A DNA stretch of 11,093 nt from an uncultured Eubacterium sp. (GTDB lineage: Bacteria > Bacillota > Clostridia > Lachnospirales > Lachnospiraceae), in contig CAJUFM010000083.1 in NCBI GenBank assembly GCA_910585745.1, positions 1 to 11,093 on the forward strand. The letters run 5' to 3'. The notes under the pieces were generated by a model that was not told where the DNA came from, searched no databases, and was given only the letters and a program-made list of their open reading frames with translations. This document shows positions 1-6,702 of the stretch, one piece after another. The translations under genes were made by a program, and so were the position numbers. The stretch's first letter is position 1. Each line of letters starts with the position of its first letter.

Positions 1-51
1 CGGTGGTGTGAGAGGTCGGCTAATCAATTAATGATTAGCCTCCTACTCGAT
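1..51 (+). mobile_element. 3' end of a group II intron (domain V tail and domain VI)
   Basis: The first bases (CGGTGG) fit the 3' strand of domain V. They are followed by a domain VI-like hairpin: GGCTAATC (18-25) pairs with GATTAGCC (33-40) around a 7-base loop. Below a small internal loop, AGG (13-15) pairs with CCT (42-44) and GAG (10-12) pairs with CTC (46-48). This leaves A45 as a single bulged adenosine, the hallmark of the branch point. The intron should end about 6-7 bases later at GAT (49-51), fitting the AY 3' end rule. The stretch also resembles from memory the 3' ends of Firmicutes group II introns. The body and any maturase gene would lie upstream, outside the window. The class cannot be assigned and the 3' boundary is good to about 2 bases. 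Splicing would rejoin the ribD leader. Confidence 0.72.
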
Positions 52-82
52 TTATTCTGCGCTGCGGAAGGAGGAATCCCCT

Positions 83-1198
83 ATGTCACATGAAGATTAT
101 ATGAAACGTGCCCTGGAGCTGGCGAAGACTGCCATAGGACACACCTCCCCAAATCCTATGGTAGGATGTGTGGTAGTGAAGGAAGGAAGGATCGTGGCAG
201 AGGGATGCCATGAGAAATACGGTGAATTTCACGCGGAGAGAAACGCACTGACAAAATGCAGGGAAGATGTGGAGGGGGCGGATCTGTATGTCACCCTGGA
301 ACCCTGCTGCCATCAGGGAAAGACGCCGCCCTGTACGGATATCATCATAGAAAAAAAGATCGGCAGGGTTTTTGTAGGGGCTATGGATCCGAATCCAAAA
401 GTGGCGGGAAATGGTGTCCGCCTGCTGAGAGAAAAGGGGATCCAGGTGGAGACCGGGATCCTGGAAAAAGAATGCCTGGAGCTCAACGAGATATTTTTTC
501 ACTTTATCCGCACCAGAATGCCTTTTGTGGCTATGAAATATGCCATGACGCTGGACGGAAAGATTGCCGCCTATACCGGAGATTCCAAATGGGTGACAGG
601 GGAAGCAGCCAGGAAGCATGTGCATGAGCTGCGAAACCAGTATTCTGCCATAATGGCAGGTGTGGATACGGTTCTCGCTGATGATCCCATGCTGAACTGC
701 CGCCTCCCCAAAGGGACAGATCCGGTCCGCATCATCTGCGATACCCATCTCAGGATTCCAGAGGAGAGCCAGATTGTGACATCCGCCTCGGAGATCCGCA
801 CGATTTTGGCCTATGCCGGGGATGAAAAAGAAGAAAAGAAAGAGAAACTTTTATCTACAGGAGTAGAATTAATTCGCTGTGGAGATGGAGAACAGGTTGA
901 CCTGGAACTGTTATTTCAAAAGCTGGGAGAAAGACAGATCGACAGTGTTCTGGTGGAGGGTGGCGGAACGTTACATGGTTCTCTTCTTCTGACCGGACTT
1001 GTAAACCGGGTGTATGCCTATGTTGCCCCAAAACTGATCGGGGGGAAAGAGGCAAGCTCCCCGGTGGAGGGGGCTGGTTTTGCCAGGATGAGGGAGGCGG
1101 AAGTTCTAAGTGAAATAGAAATTATCCCCTTTGGGGAAGATATCTGTATCACGGGAAAAATGCCGGAAAAGGAGGCGGATACATGTTTACCGGAATAA
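83..1198 (+). CDS. ribD: Bifunctional riboflavin deaminase/reductase RibD
   Basis: A cytoplasmic two-domain enzyme. The N-terminal deaminase converts 2,5-diamino-6-ribosylamino-pyrimidinone phosphate to the 5-amino-uracil form, and the C-terminal NADPH-dependent reductase turns the ribosyl into a ribityl chain. The zinc site of the cytidine deaminase fold is visible: H50-A-E52, then P74-C75 and P82-P83-C84. TSPNPMVGC (21-29) is the usual substrate loop. The reductase begins near residue 146 (MPFVAMKYAMTLDGKIA) and has VEGGGTLHG near residue 295. At 371 residues it is full length for the family. The ATG at 83 follows GGAGG (70-74) at 8 bases. It overlaps ribE by 16 bases, so the two are probably translationally coupled. 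An FMN riboswitch is expected upstream, but an apparent intron end separates the gene from whatever leader it has. Confidence 0.97.
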   Translation: MSHEDYMKRALELAKTAIGHTSPNPMVGCVVVKEGRIVAEGCHEKYGEFHAERNALTKCREDVEGADLYVTLEPCCHQGKTPPCTDIIIEKKIGRVFVGAMDPNPKVAGNGVRLLREKGIQVETGILEKECLELNEIFFHFIRTRMPFVAMKYAMTLDGKIAAYTGDSKWVTGEAARKHVHELRNQYSAIMAGVDTVLADDPMLNCRLPKGTDPVRIICDTHLRIPEESQIVTSASEIRTILAYAGDEKEEKKEKLLSTGVELIRCGDGEQVDLELLFQKLGERQIDSVLVEGGGTLHGSLLLTGLVNRVYAYVAPKLIGGKEASSPVEGAGFARMREAEVLSEIEIIPFGEDICITGKMPEKEADTCLPE

Positions 1199-1836
1199 TT
1201 GAAGAGATCGGAAGGATTGATTCCATCAAAAAAGGAACCCAGTCAGCAGTGCTGGGGATCCGCTGCCAGAAGGTGCTGGAGGGGACGAAGATCGGTGACA
1301 GCATCGCCGTCAACGGAGTGTGCCTTACAGTGACCAGCCTTCATGAACAGGGCTATACGGCAGATGTCATGGCGGAGACACTGGAACGAAGCTCCCTTGG
1401 CAGCCTGTCAAAGAACAGCCCGGTGAATTTAGAACGGGCGATGGCAGCAGACGGACGCTTTGGCGGACACATTGTGGCAGGGCATATCGACGGCACCGGA
1501 AAGATCCGGGATATCCACCGGGATGAGACCGCGGTATGGTACACAGTAGAGGCAGAGCCCCAGCTTCTGAGATATGTTGTGGAAAAGGGATCCATCGCGA
1601 TAGATGGTATCAGCTTGACGGTGGCGGGGGTCACAGACAGAGATTTTTCTGTGTCCATCATTCCCCACACCCAGGGGGAGACCAGTCTGGGATTCCGTCA
1701 GAAGGGCGATATCGTAAACCTGGAGTGTGATGTCATCGGAAAATATGTAGAAAAGTTAATGAAACCGGCAAACGATACTACTGGAGTAGAATCAAACATT
1801 ACAGATACGTTTCTTATGGAACATGGATTTATATGA
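1183..1836 (+). CDS. ribE: Riboflavin synthase alpha subunit RibE
   Basis: Catalyses dismutation of two 6,7-dimethyl-8-ribityllumazine molecules to riboflavin and a pyrimidinedione. The two homologous lumazine-binding repeats are clear. Repeat 1 starts MFTGIIEEIG and holds GDSIAVNGVCLTVTS and GGHIVAGHIDGTG. Repeat 2 holds GSIAIDGISLTV and ends LECDVIGKYVEKL. The 217-residue length and the EHGF-type end are normal for the family. The ATG is preceded by GGAGG (1171-1175) and lies inside ribD, so the genes are coupled. The TGA stop (1834-1836) coincides with the first bases of the intergenic element that follows, which separates ribE from ribBA although B. subtilis-type operons normally have these genes close together. 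The same gene is named ribE in Bacillus and ribC in E. coli. Confidence 0.96.
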   Translation: MFTGIIEEIGRIDSIKKGTQSAVLGIRCQKVLEGTKIGDSIAVNGVCLTVTSLHEQGYTADVMAETLERSSLGSLSKNSPVNLERAMAADGRFGGHIVAGHIDGTGKIRDIHRDETAVWYTVEAEPQLLRYVVEKGSIAIDGISLTVAGVTDRDFSVSIIPHTQGETSLGFRQKGDIVNLECDVIGKYVEKLMKPANDTTGVESNITDTFLMEHGFI

Positions 1837-2039
1837 TGCCAGGGTTAAAAGGTCAAAATGCCGTTCATGCTTGTATGAAAAATAAGTTCTGACGAACTTA
1901 TTCGCATTTGAACTTGAGACCCGCCAAACATGAGAAAGGAGCGATTTACGGAGTAAATCAGTGGATTTCGAATGTTTGAGGATTGCGGGAGTTGTGAAAC
2001 AACGAAGCAATCCGAGGCATCAGCCAGGGTCAAAAGGCC
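1834..2039. repeat. Hairpin-rich intergenic element with terminal repeats
   Basis: This stretch between ribE and ribBA has no convincing gene but dense symmetry. TGATGCC (1834-1840) and GGCATCA (2016-2022) are 7-base terminal inverted repeats. CCAGGGTTAAAAGGTC (1839-1854) recurs as CCAGGGTCAAAAGGCC (2024-2039), 14 of 16 identical. Inside are AATAAGTTC/GAACTTATT (1881-1889/1894-1902, loop TGAC), GATTTAC/GTAAATC (1943-1949/1953-1959), CAAACAT/ATGTTTG (1925-1931/1972-1978) enclosing it, and GGATTGC/GCAATCC (1980-1986/2007-2013) enclosing GTTGT/ACAAC (1991-1995/1999-2003). The layout suggests either a MITE-like mobile repeat or a structured RNA. I have an impression, which I cannot verify here, that similar sequences recur in Lachnospiraceae intergenic regions. 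Function unknown. Confidence 0.6.
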
Positions 2040-2050
2040 TTTTGGCTCTG
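2025..2050 (+). other. Long hairpin before ribBA, weak terminator candidate
   Basis: CAGGGTCAAAAGG (2025-2037) can pair with CCTTTTGGCTCTG (2038-2050) over 13 positions, two of them G-U; the inner GGCC would open to form the loop. It is followed by TTATAAAATATT, which is not a proper T tract, so intrinsic termination is doubtful. The 5' arm belongs to the downstream copy of the CCAGGGT direct repeat, so it may simply be the edge of the intergenic element. It lies about 20 bases before the ribBA ribosome binding site and could tune ribBA expression. Confidence 0.35.
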
Positions 2051-2081
2051 TTATAAAATATTCCTAAGCAGGAGGTTGGTT

Positions 2082-3311
2082 ATGGAAGAGAAAGAACAGT
2101 TTGGCAAACTGGAGCAGGCATTACAGGATCTGAGAGATGGAAAACTGATCCTTGTGATTGATGATCCAGAGAGAGAAAACGAAGGTGATCTGATCTGTGC
2201 GGCAGAATATGCCACACCGGAAAATGTGAATGCCATGGCAAGTCTGGCAAAGGGGCTGATCTGTATGCCCATGAGCCAAAGGATGTGTGAAAAACTGGGA
2301 CTCACCCAGATGGTAGAGATAAATACAGATAACCATTCCACTGCCTTTACGGTATCCATCGACCACGTGGACACCACGACGGGGATCTCGGCATTTGAGA
2401 GATCTTTGACAGCGGTAAAGACGGTGGAAGAAGGGGCAAAACCGGAAGACTTCCGGAGACCGGGACATATGTTTCCGCTGGAGGCGAGAGAGGGCGGCGT
2501 CCTCAAACGGGCGGGGCACACGGAAGCCACGGTGGATCTTATGAAACTGGCGGGACTGAAAGAATGCGGTCTCTGTTGTGAGATCATGAGAGAAGACGGT
2601 ACCATGATGCGTACCACGGAGCTTCTTGAATTTGCCGGGGAGTATGGGTTTACTGTGATCACCATCGAAGAGATCATACGCCGCAGACTGGAAGAGGAGA
2701 GCCTTGTGGAAAAGGAAGCCGATGCGAAACTTCCCACAAAGTTTGGCGATTTCCGCATCCATGGCTATGTAAATAAATTAAATGGAGAACATCATGTGGC
2801 GCTCACCATGGGAGATGTATCCGACGGAGAACCGGTGCTGTGCCGGGTGCATTCGGAGTGCCTCACTGGAGATGTATTTGGCTCCAAACGCTGTGACTGC
2901 GGAGAGCAGCTGGAGAGCGCCTTGAAGCAGATTGCGGCAGAAGGCAGAGGGATCCTTTTGTATATGCGCCAGGAGGGCAGGGGAATCGGCCTCATCAATA
3001 AATTAAAGGCATATGAGCTGCAGGAGCAGGGATATGATACCGTAGAGGCAAATGTAAAACTGGGATTTGCCCCGGATCTCAGGGAATATGGGATTGGCGC
3101 CCAGATCTTATATGACCTCGGTGTGAAGCAGCTGCGTCTGCTGACCAATAATCCCACGAAGATCACCGGCCTCAGCGGCTATGGGATAAAGATCCTGGAG
3201 CGGGTGCCCATACAGATCGAACCTAAGAGGGAAGATTTTAAATATCTTCTGACAAAACAGGAAAAGATGCAGCATATGACCAATTATAAAAAAGAAATGG
3301 AGGGGTGTTAG
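2082..3311 (+). CDS. ribBA: Bifunctional DHBP synthase / GTP cyclohydrolase II RibBA
   Basis: Supplies both precursors of riboflavin. The N-terminal RibB half makes 3,4-dihydroxy-2-butanone 4-phosphate from ribulose 5-phosphate, and the C-terminal RibA half opens GTP. RibB shows the acidic motif DDPERENEGD (27-36), RPGHMFPL and GHTEATVDL. RibA starts near residue 200 and has the zinc cysteines C260, C271 and C273 in CLTGDVFGSKRCDC, then RQEGRGIGL and TNNPTK. At 409 residues it is full length. The ATG at 2082 is preferred: GGAGG (2071-2075) lies 6 bases before it, while the in-frame TTG at 2076 directly abuts the binding site. The C terminus (EMEGC) is atypical: a second, slightly different copy of the last 20 or so codons follows the stop, so this end was probably rewritten by the tandem duplication described separately. 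Confidence 0.96.
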   Translation: MEEKEQFGKLEQALQDLRDGKLILVIDDPERENEGDLICAAEYATPENVNAMASLAKGLICMPMSQRMCEKLGLTQMVEINTDNHSTAFTVSIDHVDTTTGISAFERSLTAVKTVEEGAKPEDFRRPGHMFPLEAREGGVLKRAGHTEATVDLMKLAGLKECGLCCEIMREDGTMMRTTELLEFAGEYGFTVITIEEIIRRRLEEESLVEKEADAKLPTKFGDFRIHGYVNKLNGEHHVALTMGDVSDGEPVLCRVHSECLTGDVFGSKRCDCGEQLESALKQIAAEGRGILLYMRQEGRGIGLINKLKAYELQEQGYDTVEANVKLGFAPDLREYGIGAQILYDLGVKQLRLLTNNPTKITGLSGYGIKILERVPIQIEPKREDFKYLLTKQEKMQHMTNYKKEMEGC

Positions 3312-3412
3312 AAGGAAATGTAGATTTCAAATATCTTCTGACGATGCAGCATATGACCAATTATAAAAAAGAAATGGAGGAAAAATAAATGAGAGTGCTG
3401 GAAGGAAATGTA
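3234..3412 (+). repeat. Imperfect tandem duplication of the ribBA/ribH junction
   Basis: Copy 1 (3234-3322) and copy 2 (3323-3412) each run from the ribBA codons for DFKYLLT to the ribH codons for EGNV. They share an identical 38-base block (3266-3303 and 3343-3380) and the block GAAGGAAATGTA (3311-3322 and 3401-3412). Copy 1 holds 12 in-frame bases (codons for KQEK region, 3254-3265) that copy 2 lacks. Copy 2 holds 13-14 bases with TAAATG that copy 1 lacks. Copy 2 still reads in the ribBA frame from GAT 3323 to TAA 3386-3388, directly abutting the ribH ATG, and so appears to preserve the ancestral stop-start junction. Copy 1 keeps a relic of ribH codons 3-8 (GTGTTAGAAGGAAATGTA, 3305-3322). 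Confidence 0.9.
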
Positions 3413-3853
3413 ATAGGAAATGGAATGAAGGTAGGTATCGTGGCGGCGAGATTTAATGAATTTATCGTTTCCAAGCTGGTGGGGGGCGCAGAGGACGCCC
3501 TGAGACGGCATGAGGTGGACACAGAAAACAACGTGGATCTGGCATGGGTGCCAGGTGCATTTGAGATTCCAATGACAGCCCAGAAAATGGCAGAAACTGG
3601 AAAGTACGATGCCGTGATCTGCCTGGGCGCCGTGATCAAAGGATCCACCTCCCACTATGATTATGTATGCGCCGAGGTGAGCAAGGGAATCGCCACAGTG
3701 GGATTGAAGACTGGCGTTCCGACGATCTTCGGAGTGATCACGACAGATAATATTGAGCAGGCCATCGAGCGCGCTGGTACAAAGGCTGGAAACAAGGGCT
3801 ATGATGCGGCGACCACTGCCATTGAGATGGTAAATCTGATGAAAAAATTCTAA
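3389..3853 (+). CDS. ribH: 6,7-dimethyl-8-ribityllumazine synthase RibH
   Basis: Condenses 5-amino-6-ribitylamino-uracil with dihydroxybutanone phosphate to form the lumazine that RibE uses; family members assemble as pentamers or 60-subunit capsids, often around RibE. Motifs seen: ARFNEFI (substrate-binding N-terminal strand), VPGAFEIP (54-61), LGAVIKGSTSHYDYV with the catalytic histidine at H89 (H88 in B. subtilis), and FGVITTDN. The 154-residue length is typical. The ATG follows GGAGG (3376-3380) at 8 bases. It directly abuts a TAA that closes the ribBA frame in the second copy of the duplicated junction, so the original ribBA-ribH pair was probably coupled. In the present arrangement ribBA stops 77 bases earlier, which may weaken that coupling. 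Confidence 0.97.
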   Translation: MRVLEGNVIGNGMKVGIVAARFNEFIVSKLVGGAEDALRRHEVDTENNVDLAWVPGAFEIPMTAQKMAETGKYDAVICLGAVIKGSTSHYDYVCAEVSKGIATVGLKTGVPTIFGVITTDNIEQAIERAGTKAGNKGYDAATTAIEMVNLMKKF

Positions 3854-3870
3854 GAGGGAGGGAAGTTTTC

Positions 3871-4473
3871 ATGACGATCTTATATCCTCTGTATGGGAAT
3901 CTATATGTAAATATGACCAACCGGTGTCCCTGTGCCTGTACCTTCTGTCTCCGCCAGAATGGAGAGGAGCTGAATGGTTCCGGCAGTCTCTGGCTGAAAC
4001 GGGAGCCTGCGGTAGAAGAGGTGAAAGCAGAGTTTGATAAATTTCCGCCGGACACCTATCAGGATCTGGTTTTCTGCGGTTACGGCGAGCCCACAGAACG
4101 ATTGGAAGATCTGTTGGAGGTGGCCGCCTTTGCCAAAGAAAAGTTCGGTAAAAAGATCCGGGTTAATACCAACGGTCTTGCCAATCTGATGTATGGGAAA
4201 GATGTGACGCCGATGTTTGAGGGAAAGGTAGACGCTATTTCCATCAGCCTGAATACACCGGATCCGGAAAAGTATCTGGAACTTACCAGAAATAAATTTG
4301 GCATAGGTTCCTTTGACGCTATGTTAAAATTTGCGGGAGATGTAAAACGGTATGTGCCCAGCGTGACGATGACCACCGTGGCGACGACCATTACTGAAGA
4401 GGAAGAGGACCGGTGCCGTAAGATCTGCGAAGATCTGGGTGTCAGCTACCGGATCCGTTCCTTTGAGAGTTAG
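3871..4473 (+). CDS. Radical SAM protein, TatD-associated type
   Basis: A small (200 residues) radical SAM protein. The [4Fe-4S]/SAM motif is C19-x3-C23-x2-C26. It is followed by the glycine-rich SAM-binding segment CGYGEPT (69-75), the NTNG strand (99-102) and ISISLN. The short length and the opening LYGNLYVNMTNRCPCACTFC match the family annotated as TatD-linked radical SAM protein (TIGR04038), recognised from memory. The substrate is unknown. No auxiliary-cluster cysteine motif or peptide-binding RRE domain is visible. It starts 17 bases after ribH behind GGGAGGGA (3856-3863) and is probably cotranscribed with the rib genes. No tatD lies in the window, so the name reflects sequence resemblance only. 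A riboflavin-linked role is possible but unsupported. Confidence 0.85.
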   Translation: MTILYPLYGNLYVNMTNRCPCACTFCLRQNGEELNGSGSLWLKREPAVEEVKAEFDKFPPDTYQDLVFCGYGEPTERLEDLLEVAAFAKEKFGKKIRVNTNGLANLMYGKDVTPMFEGKVDAISISLNTPDPEKYLELTRNKFGIGSFDAMLKFAGDVKRYVPSVTMTTVATTITEEEEDRCRKICEDLGVSYRIRSFES

Positions 4474-4485
4474 GAGATAGATCAC

Positions 4486-5301
4486 ATGAAGAAAATTGAT
4501 CCAGTGTACTCTGTACCGGATGGTTTTGATCAGCCAGTGCAGGGAAGAAAATATGGTAAGGTGGAGACCATTTCTTATAAATCCACAACCACAGATGCTA
4601 CACGGAAGGCGAGTGTTCTTCTGCCGGCAGAATACGATGAGAAAAAGCGCTATCCTGTGCTCTATCTTCTCCATGGCATCGGCGGTGACCACAAAGAATG
4701 GCTGGAGGGAACCCCACAGTATGTCATTGGAAATCTGGCAGCAGAGGGTAAGGCCCGGGATATGATCGTGGTCATGCCTAATGTGCGGGCGAGAAAAGAC
4801 GACCGGGTGCCGGAAGAGGTATACAGTCTTGCCAACACAACTGCTTTTGATAATTTTATCCATGATCTGCAGGATGACCTTATGCCCTATATTGAGTCAG
4901 AATATCCGGTGGCGGAGGGCAGGGAACATACGTCGGTAGCCGGGTTGTCCATGGGAGGAAGAGAGGCTTTGTATATCGGCATCACGATGGCGGAGCGGTT
5001 TGGGAGTATCGGTGCATTCTGTCCGGCATTCGGGATTTTCGCCTACGAGGATATATTGTCAGAGCCAGGGCTTTTTACCAGGGAGACATTAAAACTGCCG
5101 GATTCCTATAATGGAAAAACTCTTCTGCTGATCTGCACTGGAGACCAGGATGAAGTGGTAAAAGAAAATCCCCAGATGTACCATGAGGCTCTGGAGGAAA
5201 ATGGGACAGAGCATCTATACTATGTCACAGAGGGTGGTCACGATTTTCAGGTCTGGAAACATGGTCTGTATCAATTTGCAAAGCGGATATTTCAGCAGTA
5301 A
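4486..5301 (+). CDS. Alpha/beta hydrolase, esterase D / CE1-like
   Basis: A cytoplasmic serine esterase of the alpha/beta-hydrolase fold (esterase D/CE1, related to feruloyl and acetyl esterases). The nucleophile elbow is G153-L-S155-M-G-G. The oxyanion-side motif is LLHGIGGDHKEW (61-72, H63-G64). The acid is probably D222 (or D220) in GDQDEVV, and the catalytic histidine is H252 in GGHDFQVW. There is no signal peptide and no binding module, unlike secreted xylan or ferulate esterases, so an intracellular substrate such as a deacetylated sugar or short ester is likely. The natural substrate cannot be told. It begins 12 bases after the radical SAM gene behind GGAG (4473-4476), which overlaps the previous stop, so the two are in one transcript. 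Confidence 0.88.
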   Translation: MKKIDPVYSVPDGFDQPVQGRKYGKVETISYKSTTTDATRKASVLLPAEYDEKKRYPVLYLLHGIGGDHKEWLEGTPQYVIGNLAAEGKARDMIVVMPNVRARKDDRVPEEVYSLANTTAFDNFIHDLQDDLMPYIESEYPVAEGREHTSVAGLSMGGREALYIGITMAERFGSIGAFCPAFGIFAYEDILSEPGLFTRETLKLPDSYNGKTLLLICTGDQDEVVKENPQMYHEALEENGTEHLYYVTEGGHDFQVWKHGLYQFAKRIFQQ

Positions 5302-5326
5302 AACCAGCAGTTAAGGAGATAGGTCG

Positions 5327-5695
5327 ATGGAGATAGCAACAAGACATTTTGTCCGTCCAGAATATATGAATCATCACAACAGCCTGTATGCGGGGTACAT
5401 ATCAGAATGGATCACAGAGGCGGCATTTATTGGCATGGCAAAGGTGATGGGGCACACCAGCCATTTTGTACTGGCGGCGGTGCGTGGGATCAATGTGACA
5501 AGATCCGTCTATACCGGCAGCATTTTGGAACTGGGATTTGAAGTGAAGAAGATAGGGACTACAAGTGTAGAGCTATCTGTTGAAGGCAGGGATTTTCTCT
5601 CAGGCGATATGCACTGTGAGGGAAGCGTTGTTTTTGTCAATGTAGATGATGAGGGGAAAAAGACGCCTCATGGGCTGAAGCCTGTGGCAGTTTAG
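5327..5695 (+). CDS. Hotdog-fold acyl-CoA thioesterase family protein
   Basis: A 122-residue single hotdog domain of the 4HBT/acyl-CoA hydrolase type. The segment from N15 to M37 aligns with the family's helix motif: N18 in HHNSLYAGYISEW and the acidic E31 in WITEAAF take the places of the conserved Asn and Asp/Glu of YciA-like enzymes. The strands following (GINVTRSVYTGSILELGFEVKKIG, split by the usual turn) fit the core sheet. Family members hydrolyse acyl-CoA thioesters as dimers or higher oligomers in the cytoplasm; the chain-length preference cannot be read from the sequence. The gene sits 25 bases after the esterase with AAGGAG (5313-5318) 8 bases before the ATG, so it is in the same operon. 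Its pairing with an esterase hints at acyl-group housekeeping, which is inference. Confidence 0.82.
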   Translation: MEIATRHFVRPEYMNHHNSLYAGYISEWITEAAFIGMAKVMGHTSHFVLAAVRGINVTRSVYTGSILELGFEVKKIGTTSVELSVEGRDFLSGDMHCEGSVVFVNVDDEGKKTPHGLKPVAV

Positions 5696-5742
5696 TAACG
5701 GAACAACAGAGTTTGGCGATAAAGAGAAAAGGAGATATGGGG

Positions 5743-6702
5743 ATGCAGGTAAAAGAAGTGCAGGAACGGTCACAGAGGATCTGTGACAATATGGAACAGG
5801 TTATTCTGGGGAAAAGAGAGATTATGGAATATGTACTGGCGGCATTTCTTGCCGGGGGCCATGTTCTTCTGGAAGATGTGCCAGGAACTGGCAAGACCAT
5901 GCTTGCCAAAAGTCTGGCGGCGTCTTTTGGCATGAGTTTTAAGAGGGTGCAGTTTACGCCGGATCTTCTGCCCTCGGATGTCACGGGAATTCATTATTTT
6001 AATCCGAAGAGCAGTGAATTTGAATTTCGTCCCGGCGGTATTTTCAGTAATATTCTGCTGGCCGATGAGATCAACCGAGCCACCCCCAGGACCCAGTCCA
6101 GCCTTTTGGAATGTATGGAGGAGGGGCAGGCGACTATTGATGGCGACACCATGAAAGTAGGCGAGCCATTTTTTGTTATCGCTACCCAGAACCCGGTGGA
6201 AACCAGCGGGACATTTCCTTTGCCGGAAGCCCAGCTGGATCGTTTTATGATGAAGCTCTCCATGGGTTATCCAGCGGAAAAGAGCGAACTCGAGCTGCTT
6301 CGCCGGGTGATGGATGAGGGGGACTTTCTGGCAAAGCTTTCACCAGTGTGCACTCATGAAGAGTTTATACAGATGCAGAAGGCGTGTGAACGGGTCAGTG
6401 TACACGATTTGATCCTTGGTTATGTGCTGGAAATAGTGAAAAAGAGCCGTGAGAATAAAAACCTTGCTGTAGGGATCAGTACCCGGGGGGCTATCGCTCT
6501 AGTGCGGGCGGCACGATGTTATGCGGCGGTGACGGGAAGTGAATTTGTCACTCCGGATATGATCAAAAAGCTGGCGCCAATGGTATTGCCACACCGGATC
6601 CTGCTGGCAGATTCTTACATGAGTGGAAAGGAGCCTGCGGATCATATCCGTGAAATTTTAGGCGCTGTGGCGGCGCCGACGGAGGAAGCATTCAGAGCAT
6701 GA
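5743..6702 (+). CDS. MoxR-family AAA+ ATPase
   Basis: A 319-residue AAA+ chaperone-like ATPase. Walker A is EDVPGTGKT (44-52), Walker B is LLADEINRA (D108-E109), sensor 1 is ATQNP (N150), and EAQLDRF (R167) follows with the arginine expected in this clade. The C-terminal lid helices fill residues 190-319. MoxR proteins usually work with a neighbouring DUF58/von Willebrand-like protein, probably to mature or insert metal or cofactor into client complexes, but the client here is unknown. The ATG at 5743 is chosen because GGAG (5731-5734) lies 8 bases before it; the ATG at 5737 is too close and the TTG at 5713 has no binding site. Its TGA overlaps the next ATG (ATGA, 6699-6702), so it is coupled to the DUF58 gene. 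Confidence 0.94.
   Translation: MQVKEVQERSQRICDNMEQVILGKREIMEYVLAAFLAGGHVLLEDVPGTGKTMLAKSLAASFGMSFKRVQFTPDLLPSDVTGIHYFNPKSSEFEFRPGGIFSNILLADEINRATPRTQSSLLECMEEGQATIDGDTMKVGEPFFVIATQNPVETSGTFPLPEAQLDRFMMKLSMGYPAEKSELELLRRVMDEGDFLAKLSPVCTHEEFIQMQKACERVSVHDLILGYVLEIVKKSRENKNLAVGISTRGAIALVRAARCYAAVTGSEFVTPDMIKKLAPMVLPHRILLADSYMSGKEPADHIREILGAVAAPTEEAFRA

Noticed and set aside
1..82. FMN riboswitch in the ribD leader
   Set aside because: None of the conserved RFN segments is present in these 82 bases; the structure matches the end of a group II intron instead. A riboswitch could lie further upstream.
86..748. Long minus-strand open frame opposite ribD
   Set aside because: No recognisable domain and no ribosome binding site; it mirrors the codon bias of ribD.
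2076..2081. TTG start for ribBA two codons upstream
   Set aside because: It abuts the GGAGG (2071-2075) with no spacing; the ATG at 2082 has proper spacing.
1837..2081. Small protein gene between ribE and ribBA
   Set aside because: Short minus-strand frames exist but have no binding site or recognisable product; the region is dominated by palindromes.
2051..2758. Long minus-strand open frame opposite ribBA
   Set aside because: Serine/arginine-rich low-complexity translation typical of a shadow frame; the plus strand encodes a complete RibB domain.
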